Assembly (NCBI RefSeq): GCF_003255815.1
Contig: NC_037682.1
Location: forward strand, 46,542,986-46,606,985
Reading direction: 5' to 3'
From: Theropithecus gelada
Taxonomy: Eukaryota; Chordata; Mammalia; Primates; Cercopithecidae
Length of the DNA stretch: 64,000 nucleotides
Every line of letters begins with the position of its first letter. Positions within the stretch are counted from its first letter, which is position 1. Under the pieces are notes generated by a model, which saw nothing but the letters and a program-made list of their open reading frames with translations, was not told where the DNA came from and did not search any database. The position numbers and the translations under genes were made by a program. This document shows, piece by piece, positions 46,958 through 56,930 of the stretch.

Positions 46958-46976
46958 TGGCTGCCCAACGTGGGGC
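46958..46976 (+). other. Primer-binding site (lysine-tRNA type, one extra base)
   Basis: 'tggctgcccaacgtggggc' lies four bases after the 5' LTR. It matches the HERV-K lysine primer-binding site except for one inserted t. This supports a betaretroviral assignment of the element ends. Confidence 0.8.
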
Positions 46977-47025
46977 AACAAAGACACCGGTAAAGGAGTG
47001 CTAGAGCGTGTGAAAGTGGAAGATT

Positions 47026-47640
47026 ATGAAGAGCGGGAGTGAAAGTACTCAGAATTTGTTATCACTCACTCCTTAGTGCAGTAAAGCAGTTTTGCCCATG
47101 GTTCCCAGAACAAGGGACTATGGAGTTGGATAAATGGGAGAGAACTGGCAGATATTTTTTAAACGCGTATAAAGATGGAGCAAAAATTCCAGTCTTGGTT
47201 TGGTGAATGTGGGCACTAATAAAAGCAGCTCTTGAGCCATTTCAAACAGATGAGGCAGATTCAGATGAGGAAGAAGAGGACCAGTGTAAAAAACTAACTT
47301 CAGATTCTGAATGTGAGGAACAGGAAATTAAAGGGAGACTGAAAAAGTATGTTTTACTAGCCCGCCAGCTCCACCTGCTGAATTACGTGAAAGGCCACCT
47401 CATCTTTCTCCCCTTAATGGGCGAGAAAATGAATTAGCTACAAAACTTCTCCTGTAGTTGCAACATTAAAACCTGGTGGTGCTATACAAAATTCCATTCA
47501 AAAGGCTAGAGCCAAAGAAGACTTTGAAGCATGGCAATTTCCTGTAACTATGATCCAGCAAGGGAGGACAGCAAACGTCCTTCCGCTGTATTTCCAAATC
47601 CATCTACAAAGGAGAAAGATATACACAAGAGTGTACCCTA
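47026..47640 (+). pseudogene. Betaretrovirus-like gag (matrix) remnant
   Basis: After the leader, plus-strand reading pieces look like the N-terminal matrix part of a HERV-K-type gag, including an acidic stretch (ADSDEEEEDQ, in the frame 47207-47437). Frameshifts and stops interrupt it. Capsid, nucleocapsid and protease of this lineage are not seen downstream. Confidence 0.55.
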
Positions 47641-48340
47641 TTCCTTTAAAAGCCAGGGTAAATTTAAAACCTATAATTGATCACTGAAGGTCTTCTCCAT
47701 GACCCTATAACACTCCAATACTATCTTGTCAGTGTAAACAAGGGCATAGCCCGAAAGCAGTGAGACCACCGACAGCCAGCAGCCTTCCTATCAAAAATCC
47801 TTAACAGAGTAACCCGCGGATGGCCCAAATGCATTCAATCTGTAGCGGCAACTGCTTTGCTAACAGAAGTAGAAAAATAACCTTTAGAAAAAACCTCATT
47901 GTGAGCACACCTCACCAGTTCAGAGTTATCCTAAGTTAAAGCAAAAAGGTAGCTTACTAACTCAATCTTTAACAGAATAGCCCCATACTTTAAAAAAAAA
48001 AAAAAAGATTAACCACTGAAAATTCCCTTAACCCAGCAGGTTTCCTAAGGAGGGATTTAAATCTTAATTACCATACAAAGGTCCAACCAGACCTAGGAGG
48101 AACTCCCTTCAGGACAGGATGATAGACTGTTCCTCCCAGGTGATTGAGGGGGAAAACACACACACACACACACACACAATGGGTATTCAGTAATTGATAG
48201 GGAGACTCTTGTAGAAGCAGAGTTAGAAAAGTTGCTTAATTGGTCTGCTCAAATGTGTGAGCTGTTTGCACTCAACCAAGCCTTAAAGCACTCAGAAAAT
48301 CAAACTCTATCTCAATCCTAACTCAAAAGGTTACCTACAC
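47640..48340 (+). pseudogene. Gammaretrovirus-like pol fragment (RT end / RNase H)
   Basis: Broken plus-strand frames resemble the connection and RNase H part of an ERV1 pol, for example NPAGFLRRDLNLNYHTKV near 48030 and VQPDLGGTPF near 48090. A (CA)n run at 48153-48178 lies inside it. Stops occur every few dozen codons. Assignment rests on motif recognition only. Confidence 0.5.
48153..48178 (+). repeat. (CA)n microsatellite in the provirus
   Basis: About 13 CA units within the RNase H-like piece. Confidence 0.9.
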
Positions 48341-48479
48341 CCTCTGAAACAAATTCGCCTAAGAATGTTTATGGGAATGCATCTGGATGGGGCAGTTGGG
48401 TTGTTAGGAAATACTCAGAAACCCAGCCCAGCTCTAGAACTCTCCTCTGAGCACAAAGGTAATGGTGGGCACGCTGGTA

Positions 48480-49010
48480 AAGGACCACTAGAATCCAGCA
48501 GCCTGGACCCCTTTCTTGGCGGGTAAACAGGTGCAGGACTGCTACACTGGTGAGTGTAACTAATCTAATAAGCAGAGGTCCATGGGTGGTTATGCACCCT
48601 GGAAAGGAATAAGCATTAGGACCATAGAGGATATTCTAGGACTAATGCTCATTTGAAAATGACTAGCGGTGCTGGCATCCCTATATTCTCTTTTCCAGAT
48701 GGGAAACATTCCCCGCAAGGCAAAAACACCCCTAAGATGTATTCTGGAGAATTCAGCCCAGAGTGTATGTACCTTTTTCCCTCTCAGACTTGAAACAAAT
48801 TAAAATAGACATAGGTAAATTCTCAGATAACCCTGATGGCTATATTGATGTTTTACAAAGGTTAGGACAATTCTTTGACACGGAGAGATCCGAATAGAAA
48901 TAAGCCACCCCCTTGTCCATGCCCCTTATATCAAGGGAATCACTGGAAGGCGCACTGCCCCAGCAGGGGACGAAGGTCCTCTGAATATGAAGCCACTAAC
49001 CAGATGATCC
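48480..49010 (+). pseudogene. Gammaretrovirus-like leader and gag remnant
   Basis: A leader-like stretch leads through a pyrimidine run and 'ttttccag' to ATG 48699, opening MGNIPRKAKTPLRC, the glycine-second start typical of gamma-type gag. A capsid-like segment follows (about 48780-48880, DLKQIKIDIGKFSDNPDGY), then a CCHC-like zinc finger (48914-48961, CPCPLYQGNHWKAHC). The middle of gag is deleted and the frame changes between pieces. Confidence 0.65.
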
Positions 49011-49049
49011 AGCAGCAGGACTGAGGGTGCACGGGGCAAGTGCCAGCCC

Positions 49050-49355
49050 ATGCCATCACCCTCCCAGGTATGCTTGACCATTGAGGGCCAGGAGGTTAAC
49101 TGTCTCCTGGACAATGATACAGCCTTCTCAGTCTTACTCTCCTGTTCCGAACAACTGTCCTCCAGATCTGTCACTATCCGAGGGGTCCTAGGACAGGCAG
49201 TCACTGGATACTTCTCCCAGCCACTAAGTTGTGACTGGGGAACTTTACTCTTTTCACCTGCCTTTCTAATTATGCCTGAAAGCCCCACTCCTTTATTAGG
49301 GAGAGACATCCTAGCAAAAGCAGGGGCCAGAATTAGGAGAAGGAAAAAAAGGTAA
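49050..49355 (+). pseudogene. Gammaretrovirus-like protease remnant
   Basis: Open for 101 codons on the plus strand. It contains the aspartic-protease core in recognisable order: VCLTIEGQEVNCLL, then DNDTAFSVLLS where the family has an aspartate-threonine/serine-glycine active site, then SVTIRGVLGQ and the C-terminal helix text LLGRDILAKAGA. The active-site glycine is lost, so the enzyme would be inactive. It is of ERV1 type, not the HERV-K type expected from the LTRs. Confidence 0.72.
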
Positions 49356-49359
49356 ATAT

Positions 49360-49490
49360 ATATATACAGATTCTAAGTCTGCTTACCTAGTCCTCCATGC
49401 CCACGCAGCAATATGGAGAGAAAGGGAATTCCAAACTTCCGAGGGAACACCTATCAAATATCAGGAAGCCATTGGGCCCCAAAATGCTCA
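49360..49490 (+). pseudogene. Gammaretrovirus-like RNase H tail
   Basis: Directly after the protease, a short piece reads YTDSKSAYLVLHAHAAIWR, then FQTSEGTPIKYQEAI: RNase H text of an ERV1 pol. The whole reverse transcriptase between protease and RNase H is absent here. Confidence 0.6.
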
Positions 49491-49534
49491 CCTCTGAGTC
49501 TCCTTCCTCCGATCCCTGCCTAAAGATAATTATA

Positions 49535-50160
49535 TGGGGAAGAGGATTTGCTTGTCTGTCCAGGTGACCATCGGGTGCCTGTGTGGGTGTGCCCACCAAA
49601 CATCTGAAGATCTATCATGAGCCACAGCATCTAGTGGACCCACCTGTACAGTGTGAATTGAAGGTTTGAAAAGCCTCAATTTGCTTTCCCTGTGCCTTCT
49701 GTTAGAAGGCACCTACTTCTCATTATCAGTGGCCTCGCGGCTACAGTCACAAACGTTTTTGCTTCTGTTTCAGTAGATTTACTAATGGGGGAGTGAGGGG
49801 TGAAGGTATGCTTGTGTTTTCGCAGGAGAACCGTGTGGATGCCCTCAAGATGTGTACAACCATGGAACGGGAGACTGGAGGGGACCCATGGATCCCAACC
49901 ATGGACCGGGTTCCCCCAGTACGAGCCATGAGCCAGTTGAATCTGAATGTGAAGATGGAACGAACACCGACCAGAGTCATCATGCTTAATGGACCAACGC
50001 TTTCTGACTCAGCTCCTCTCCACCCTGAATACAAGAGATGCTAATAGTTAGGCAGCAGTATCATCGCCCCTATTCAGCATGAAGTTACAGAAGACGGACC
50101 CTCCCCCTTCTTCAGCCCCTAGGATTAAGGGTCCCCTTGTAAAAGGGAAAGAGTAGATAA
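49535..50160 (+). pseudogene. Betaretrovirus-like pol end / env leader remnant
   Basis: Pieces such as HRVPVWVCPTKHLKIYHEP (about 49565-49625) and the open frame 49793-50044 (VRAMSQLNLNVKMERTPTRV) resemble the integrase end and env leader of HERV-K-type elements. The rest of env is missing before the purine tract. Tentative. Confidence 0.45.
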
Positions 50161-50330
50161 TGTAAGAAGCATTCAAACCAGAGTGACTCCAGTTTGAATA
50201 AGGGCTAAGAAAAATGAAGCTGGATCACCAATCGGCAATTAAGGACTGCACAGCCTGCAATTGCTTTGCTCAATTAAAAGAGGTCACCTCTTATGCTAGT
50301 AATAATGATAGTAATAATACTTTCTCATAC

Positions 50331-50349
50331 AAAAAAGAGAAGGGGGGCA
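50331..50349 (+). other. Polypurine tract of the provirus
   Basis: 'aaaaaagagaaggggggca' abuts the 3' LTR start, the expected plus-strand primer site. Confidence 0.75.
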
Positions 50350-50750
50350 TGTTGGGAAAAAGCTGAGTGTTGGGAGGGAAACTGAGGCAGGGCTTGCATA
50401 ATGTCCTCTGGAATGTCTAGACTTGCTGGCTCCTTGCTTCTCTAGCCCCCCTTGGCTCCTATTCCCATTATCTCAAATAGCAGAACATGTTCCTTATAAA
50501 TGCTAAACCATCACAGCTGTAGATCATGCGCCTGCCCTTTTGACCTCCACATTCTCACCACCTGTTTCTCTGTTGGATTACCAATAAATAGCGTGGGCTC
50601 CCAGAGCTCAGGGCCTTCGCAGCCTCTGTACACTAGCGATGGCCCCCTGGTGTCCCATCTTTCTCTCTCAAACTGTCTTTTTCTCCACCCTTTGACTCCA
50701 CTGGGCTTTGTCACCCCTACAATCTGGTGTTGGGTCTGATCACCCCAACA
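50350..50750 (+). mobile_element. 3' LTR of the mosaic provirus
   Basis: 401-bp LTR, tgttggg...ccccaaca, with a TATA-like motif near 50494 and AATAAA at 50583-50588. It is followed directly by the target-site copy accgta. Confidence 0.92.
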
Positions 50751-51235
50751 ACCGTATGTTCATTGCAGCACTATTCACAATAGTAAAGACATGGAATCAG
50801 CCTAAATGCCCATCAACGGTAGACTAGATAAAATGTGGTACGTATACACCATGGAATACTACACGGCCATACAAAAAGAATGAGATCACTTCCTTTGCAG
50901 CAACATGGATGGAGCTGGAGGCCATATCCTAAGCCAACTAATGCAGGAACAGAAAACCAAATAACACATGTTCTCACTTGTAAGTGGAAGCTAAACATTG
51001 AGTACTCATGGACACAGGAACAACAGATAGCAGGGTCTATTTGAGGGTGCAATGTGGAGGAGGGTGAGGACTGAAAAATTACCTATTGAGTTCTATATTT
51101 ATTACTTGGGTGACAAAATGATTTGTACACCAAACTCCCATGACACATAACTTACCTACATAACAAACTTCCACATGTACCCTGAATCTAAAAGTGAAAA
51201 AAAAAAAACCCTGAATCTAAAAGTAAAAAAAAAAA

Positions 51236-52100
51236 AAGAAAATGTGGCATATATACATAATGGAATACTATTCAGCCATAAAAAGCCAAATCCTGTAATT
51301 TGCAGCAACATAGAAGAAACTGGATGACATTGTTATGTAAAATAAGCCAGGCACAGAAAGCTAAACACTGCATGCTCTCACTCATGCAAAAACTGAAAAG
51401 AATTTCTCATTGAAATAAAAAGTAGAATAGAAGATACTAGAGGCTGGGAAGGGTAGGGAGAATGGGGGATAGGGAAATATTTGTTAAAGGATACAAAATT
51501 ATGGCTAGATAGAAGGAATAAGTTATAGTGTTCTATAGCACTGTAGGATGCCTATGTTAACAATAACAATTTCAAGTAGCTAAAAGGAGGATATTGAATG
51601 TTTTTCAATCCTCACCCTACTCCTACCCTCCACCCTTAAATAGGCCCTGGCATTTGTTCCCTTCTTTGTGTCCATGTGTACTCAATGTTTAACTCCGACT
51701 TACAAAGAAATATATAAATACAAAGAAATAGTATATATTTGAGATAATAGATATGCTAATACCCTCATCCACTCACTATACATTGTATATATTGAAACAC
51801 CAATATAAACACCAAGACGGGCAGATCACGCGGTCAGGAGATCAAGACCATCCTGGCCAACATGGTGAAACCCCGCCTCCACTAAAAAATACAAAAATTA
51901 GCTGGGCATGGTGGTATGCACCTGTTGTCCCAGCTACTTGGGAGGCTGAGGCAGGAGAATTGCTTGAACCTGGGAGGTGGAGGTTGCAGTGAGCTGAGAT
52001 AACGCCACTGCACTCCAGCCTGGTGACAGAGACTCCATCTCAAAACAAAAAAAAAATGAAAAAAACACCACTATGTATCACATAAATACGTACAATTATG
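51236..52100 (+). mobile_element. Older L1M 3' end, sense, with inserted Alu and L1 piece
   Basis: 'aatactattcagccataaaa', 'gaggctgggaagggtaggga', then after an Alu 'cataaatacgtacaattatg': the 3' end of an L1M. At about 51597-51705 a short antisense L1 3'UTR piece ('ctttgtgtccatgtgtactc') is embedded. Confidence 0.75.
51807..52070 (+). mobile_element. 5'-truncated Alu with TSD
   Basis: Sense Alu lacking about the first 45 bases (body 51815-52062), flanked by aaacacca at 51807-51814 and 52063-52070. Confidence 0.9.
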
Positions 52101-52129
52101 TTATTGTAAAAAAAAAAAATTGTTGAAGA

Positions 52130-55004
52130 GAAATACTAGATCAAATTCAACAGCACATCAAAAAGATCATTCACCATGGTCAAGCTGTATTTATCCCAGG
52201 GATACGAGGATGGTTCAACATATGTAAATTCATAAATGTGATATACCATATTAACAAAATAAGGGACAAACCACATGATCTTAATAAAGGCAGAAAAAGT
52301 GACAAAATTCAATATTCATTCATGTCTTTTAAAACTCTCAAAGATATACAAAGAATGTACCTCAACACAATAAAGGCTATATATGGCAAGTCCACAGTTA
52401 ATATTGACCTCAATGGTGAGAAGTTGAAAGTTTCCCTCTAAAATCAGGAATAAGCCAAGGTTGCCCACTCTTACCATTTCTATTCAACGTAGTACTGGAA
52501 GTCCTAAACAAAGCAATTAGACAATAAAAAGAAACAAAAGTCATCCGTATAAGAAAAAAGTAAAATTATCTCTACTGATGACATGATCTTATGTAAAGCA
52601 AACTGAAAAACTCCACCAAAAATCCACTGGAACTGATAAACCAATTCAGTAAAGCTACACATTATAAAAATCAGTAGTGTTTCTATATTAACAATAAACT
52701 GTCTGAAAACTTAATAAAACAATCCCATTTACAATAGCACCTAAAAAAATACTTAGGAGTAAATTTAACTGAGCTGAAACAACTGTACAGTAAAAACCAT
52801 AAAGCATTGATGAAATAAATTGAAGAAGATACAAATAAATGAAAAGATATGGCATGTTCATGGATTTGGAAGAATTAGTGTTTAAATGCCTCCATACTAA
52901 GGGAGGAGACCACCTCTCATATCGTATTATGCCCAATTTCGGCCTCCAAAGAAAAAAGTAAAAACTCAAAGGTAGAAATGAAATCCTCAGGCAGACAGTC
53001 TGGCGCTGCACCCTGGGCCTGGTAGTTAAAGACTGACCCCTGACCTAATCAGTTATGTTATCTGTAGATTACAGACATTGTATAGAAATGCACTGTGAAA
53101 ATCCCTATCCTGTTTTGTTTCGATCTTAATTACCAGTGAATGCAGCCCCCAGTCACGTACCCCCTGCTTGCTCAATCAATCAAGACCCGCTCACATGCAC
53201 CCCCTTAGAGTTGTGAGCCCTTAAAAGGGACAGGAATTGCTCACTCGGAGAGCTCGGCTCTTGAGACAGGAGTCTCGCTGATGCCCCCGGCTGAATAAAC
53301 CCCTTCCTTCTTGAACTCGGTGTCTGAGGAGTTTTGTCTGTGGCTCATCCTGCTACAATACTACCCAAAGTGACCTATAGATTCAATGCAATTCCTTTCA
53401 AAATTCCAGTGTCATTTTTTACAGAAATAGAAAAAATAATCCTAACATTCATATGGAACCTGAAAAGACCCAAAATAGCCAAAGCAATCTTGAGCAAAAA
53501 GAATAAAACTGGCAGCTTCACACTCCGACTTCAAAATATATTATAAAGATACTGTAATTAAAGCAGCATGGTTCTGGCATAAAAACAGACATATAGAGCA
53601 ATGGAGCCAAATAAGCTCAAAAATAAATTCACATATCTACAGTCAATTTTTTACAAAGTGGCCAAGAACACACAATAAGAAAATAATGGTCTCTTCAATA
53701 AGTAGTGCTGGGAAAATTGAATACCCACATGCAGAAGAATCAAATTGGACCTTTATCTTGCATAGGACCTGAAACTGTAAAGCTATTAGAAGATAACATA
53801 AGAGAAATGCTTCATGACTGGATCATGATTTCTTGGATAGGCTCCAGAAAGCACAGTCAACAAAAGCAAAAATAGGCAAATGAGATAGCATCAAACTAAA
53901 AATTTTCTGCACAGCAAAATAATCAACAAACTGAAGAGACAAGCCACAGATTGGGATAAAATGTTTGCAAACCATACATCTGATAAGAGGTTAATATCCA
54001 AAATACATAAGGAGCTCAAACAACTCAAATCATCAAGAAAAAAAAAATCTGATTTTTAAAAGGGACAAATTACCTGAACAGATATTTCTTAAAAGAAGAG
54101 TTACAAATGGCCAACAGGTATATGAAAAAATGCTCAACATCACTAATCATCAGAGAAACACAAAATAAAACCACAATGAGATACACCTCACACCTGTTAG
54201 AATATCTATTGCTAAGATAAATGAAAGCAAGTGTTGGTGAAGTTATGGAGAAAAGAGAATCCTTGTACACTGTTGGTGGGAATGTAAATTAGTATAACTG
54301 TTTGGCAAAATAGCATGGAGGTTCCTCAAATAACTAAAAATAGAATTACCTTATGATCTGGCAATCCCTCTTCTATGTATATATCCAAAGGAACTGAAAT
54401 CAGTATGTCAAAGAATATCTACACACCCATATTTATTGCAGCATTATTTACAATAACTGAGATACATAATAACCTAAGAGTTCAACAGATTAATATGTAA
54501 AGAAAATGTGGTGTATAAACACAATGAAATACTACATAGCCATTTAAAAAAATGAGATTCTGTCATTTTCAACAATCAAGGATGGAACTGGAGAACATTA
54601 TATTAAGTAAAATAAACCAGGCACACTGATCTCACTTATATGTGGAATCTAAAAAAGTTAATCTCAGAGAAACAGTAGAAAGGTGATTAGGAGAGGCTGT
54701 TGGTTGGAGGGGGATAGCATGGGAAAAGGAAGATATTGATCAAAGGGTACAAAGCTTCAGCTGGACTGGAGGCATAAGTTTTTGTGATCTATTTTACTAC
54801 ATAGTGACCACAGTTAATAATTGTATGATATATTTCAAAATTACTAAAATATTTTTTAGCACTCTCACTACAAAAAAAGATAAACTGGTGAGATGGCAAT
54901 GTTAATTAGCTTGTTTGACTCTTTCTATAACATATGCGTAGATCAAGACATCACATCACACCCCCAAGAATATACACAATTATTGTCAATTATAAATTTT
55001 TAAA
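52130..55004 (+). mobile_element. L1 number 5, sense, 5'-truncated, split by a solo LTR
   Basis: Starts within RT ('caaattcaacagcacatcaa'), is interrupted at 52898-53357, and continues through the ORF2 C-terminus (frame 53334-53546, VSFFTEIEKIILTFIWNLKR) into a 3'UTR ending near 55004. It is an older L1MA/L1MB-type element. The RT core has lost about four bases within the FADD region, shifting the frame. No intact ORF. Confidence 0.85.
52894..53361 (+). mobile_element. Solo ERV1-type LTR (LTR10-like) with 4-bp TSD
   Basis: 460-bp LTR (52898-53357) beginning taagggaggagacc (terminal TG mutated to TA) and ending cctgctaca, with an AATAAA signal (about 53295). Target copies 'atac' sit at 52894-52897 and 53358-53361, and L1 number 5 reads straight across (ccatac...tacccaaag). 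The family assignment to LTR10 is from memory of its end text and needs a database check. Confidence 0.85.
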
Positions 55005-55676
55005 AAACATAAAAGTGACAGAGTTGGAGAGTTGTGATTATAACTAAGATATTCAGGACATCTAACCAGTAACGGCAAATATTGAGCAACGATTTCCATT
55101 CAATGAAGGAAGGAATTGAATCCTGTGGGCATCTGTGGGCACAGCAAATGCCTAGTGCATGCCAGGAGCAGCAAGGTGGCCATTGTGACTAGAGTGGACT
55201 GAATTAGGACAAAAAGTGTGAAAGGAGCACTGTGAGGTAACAGAACCCAATCACATAAGGAATTTACCTTTACTCTGAGTGAGATGAAGGCCACCAGAGT
55301 GCTAGGAGCAGAGAAGTGACACTTCAACAGAGACACACACAGTCTACTGTGTTATGAAAGTATAAGACAATGGAAGAAGAGGCCAATGGGGAGTAGCTGC
55401 AACAAAGTGGAAAAGAGAGAGAAACCAGGTACCATGGTAGTAGTGGTAGAAGTGATCAGAATCTTCTTAGATGTTTGAAAGTAGGGCTAAAGATAGGATA
55501 AATGGGATGAGGGAAAGAGAGGGGACAAGATGTCTCTGGGATATGAGGACCAAGCTAACAGAAGGATGATGTTGCCATTGGCTGAGATGGAGAGGTCTGT
55601 TGGAGGAGATTTACAAGCGAAGATCAAGATTTCAGTTAGTTGAGCACGTAAATAAATGTTGGTAACGGGTGACAGG
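55005..55676. other. Unassigned stretch with old repeat-like text
   Basis: Text near 55265-55325 ('ctctgagtgagatgaaggcc', 'gagcagagaagtgacactt') resembles a known ancient interspersed repeat that I cannot name. No gene is seen. Confidence 0.4.
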
Positions 55677-55877
55677 TGTACAGTAGGCAAAATCCTAAAA
55701 TGACTCCTCATGATGCACTCCCTTGTATAATCCCCTCCCCTCACACACGGATGGAACCTTTAAGTTACTTTTAACCAGTAGAATATGACAAAAGTGATAG
55801 GATATCACTCCCTTGATTATGTGATGTCCTAGGGCAAAGGTTAAGGAATTCTCTGTTGTAATTAAGTTACAACTAAA

Positions 55878-56564
55878 GGGAGTGATGATATGGTTTGGAT
55901 ATTTGACCTCTCCAAATCTCATGTTAAAATATAATCCCCAGTGTTGGAGGAGGTACGACCTGGTTGGAGGTGGTTGGATCATGCGGGGTAAATTTCTCGT
56001 GAATGTCTTGGTGCTGTTCTTGTGACAGTGAGTGAGTTCTCACGAGATCTGGTTGTTTAAAAGTGCGTGGCAGCTGGGCACGGTGGCTCACGCCTGTAAT
56101 CTCAGCACTTTGGGAGGCCGAGGCAGGTGGATCACGAGGTCAGGAGATCGAGACCATCCTGATTAACATGGTGAAACCCTGTCTCTGCTAAAAATACAAA
56201 AAATTAGCCGGGCGTGGTGGTGGGCGCCTGTAGTCCCAGCTACTCGGGAGGCTGAGACAGGAGAAGGGCATGAACCCGGGAGGCGGAGCTTGCAGTGAGC
56301 CGAGATCGCGCCACTGCACTTCAGCCTGGGCAATGAGCAAGGCTCCATCTCCAAAAAAAAAAAAAAAAGTGACACACATGCTCCCACTTCACCTCCCACC
56401 ATAAGAAAAAGCTCCCCTGAGGCTGTCACCAGAAGCTGAGCAGATGCCGGTGCCATGCTTGTACAGCCTGCAGAACCAAGAGCCAATTAAACCTCTTTTC
56501 TTTATAAATTACCCAGTCTCAGGTATTCCTTTATATCAATGCAAGAATGGTCTAATAGTGGGAG
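55878..56564 (+). mobile_element. MST/THE1-type solo LTR inside the MLT1, with TSD
   Basis: 'tgatatggtttggat' to 'cagtctcaggtattccttta' is a complete MaLR LTR (55883-56559), itself split by an AluY (56073-56369). Target copies gggag lie at 55878-55882 and 56560-56564. No internal region, so it is solo. Confidence 0.9.
56073..56369 (+). mobile_element. AluY
   Basis: Full-length sense Alu with AluY-typical text ('ggcatgaacccgggaggcgg', 'agcttgcagtgagccgagat') and a poly(A) of 16, inserted in the MST LTR after 'aaaagtgcgtggca'; 'aaaagtgacaca' follows it. Confidence 0.92.
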
Positions 56565-56930
56565 ATAAAGGGAGACTATCTTGGATGAGCATGACCTAAT
56601 CAGGTGAGACCTTCAAAGATGGTCTGTCAGAGGAAACCACAGAGATGTTCACCTGTTGGCCTTGACAAAGCGAAGTTCTATGTTATGGAGAGCACTGGAT
56701 TCTGTCAACAGCCAGTGAGCTTAAAAGAGAATCTTGAGCCTCAGATGAGATCCACAGCCCCAACCCAACTGCTCGATTGCAGCCTTGTGAGATCCTGAGC
56801 AGAGCACCCAGTGAAGCCATACTCTGACCTCTGACTCATGGAAATGGTGGAACAATAAATATTTGTTGTTTTAAGCCTCTAAGTGCGTGGTAATTTGTTA
56901 TGCAGCAGTAGAAAAACTAATACTACAACA

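Larger units (their letters stand above)
46548..50756 (+). mobile_element. Mosaic endogenous provirus with HERV-K-type LTRs and gammaretrovirus-like inside
   Basis: A 4.2-kb provirus (46554-50750) between exact 6-bp target copies accgta (46548-46553 and 50751-50756), inserted in the 3' part of L1 number 3. The two LTRs are 400 and 401 bp, beginning tgttggg and ending caaca. A lysine-tRNA-type primer-binding site and a purine tract are present, as in HERV-K (betaretrovirus-like) groups; HML-6/LTR3 is my best guess. Inside, the order is beta-type gag start, gamma-type pol piece, gamma-type leader with gag start, zinc finger and protease, gamma-type RNase H piece, then a beta-type pol end/env leader. 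All frames are broken and most pol and env are missing. Confidence 0.82.
36500..50900 (+). pseudogene. ORF2 remnant of L1 number 3, split in four
   Basis: Endonuclease at about 36500-37057, linker at 37708-38781, reverse transcriptase and C-terminal region at 44540-46003 and 46308-46553, and the last part at 50757-50900. The RT part includes 'aggatgcctattcttatcac' and FTDY in place of FADD. A C-terminal frame is open at 45535-45735 (KLNPFLIPYTKINSRWIKDL). Insertions, stops and frameshifts make it dead. Confidence 0.8.
33124..51235 (+). mobile_element. L1 number 3, sense, full length, swollen by nested insertions
   Basis: One old primate L1 whose own sequence is 33124-33214, 33526-35604, 35720-37057, 37708-38781, 44540-46003, 46308-46553 and 50757-51235. 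It starts with the L1 5' end ('ccccaacatggtgaattaga'), has a long 5'UTR with tandem repeats, ORF1 (35286-36323), ORF2 from about 36500, and a 3'UTR ending in poly(A) near 51232. Inserted into it are an Alu, an L1 tail fragment, an antisense L1 3' end, L1 number 4 with its own Alu, another Alu, and a provirus. Continuity is shown by matching text on both sides of each insertion. The RT box FADD reads FTDY. Confidence 0.85.
55677..56930 (+). mobile_element. MLT1-type LTR, split by an MST LTR
   Basis: Left part 55677-55877 ('gcaaaatcctaaaatgactc', 'cttgtataatcccctcccct'). Right part 56565-56930 ('agccttgtgagatcctgagc', 'gttgttttaagcctctaagt', 'taatttgttatgcagcagta'). The two halves join cleanly once 55883-56559 is removed. 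Confidence 0.85.

Noticed and set aside
49050..49355. Domesticated retroviral protease (open 101 codons)
   Set aside because: The active-site motif is damaged, neighbouring frames are broken, and there is no sign of selection.
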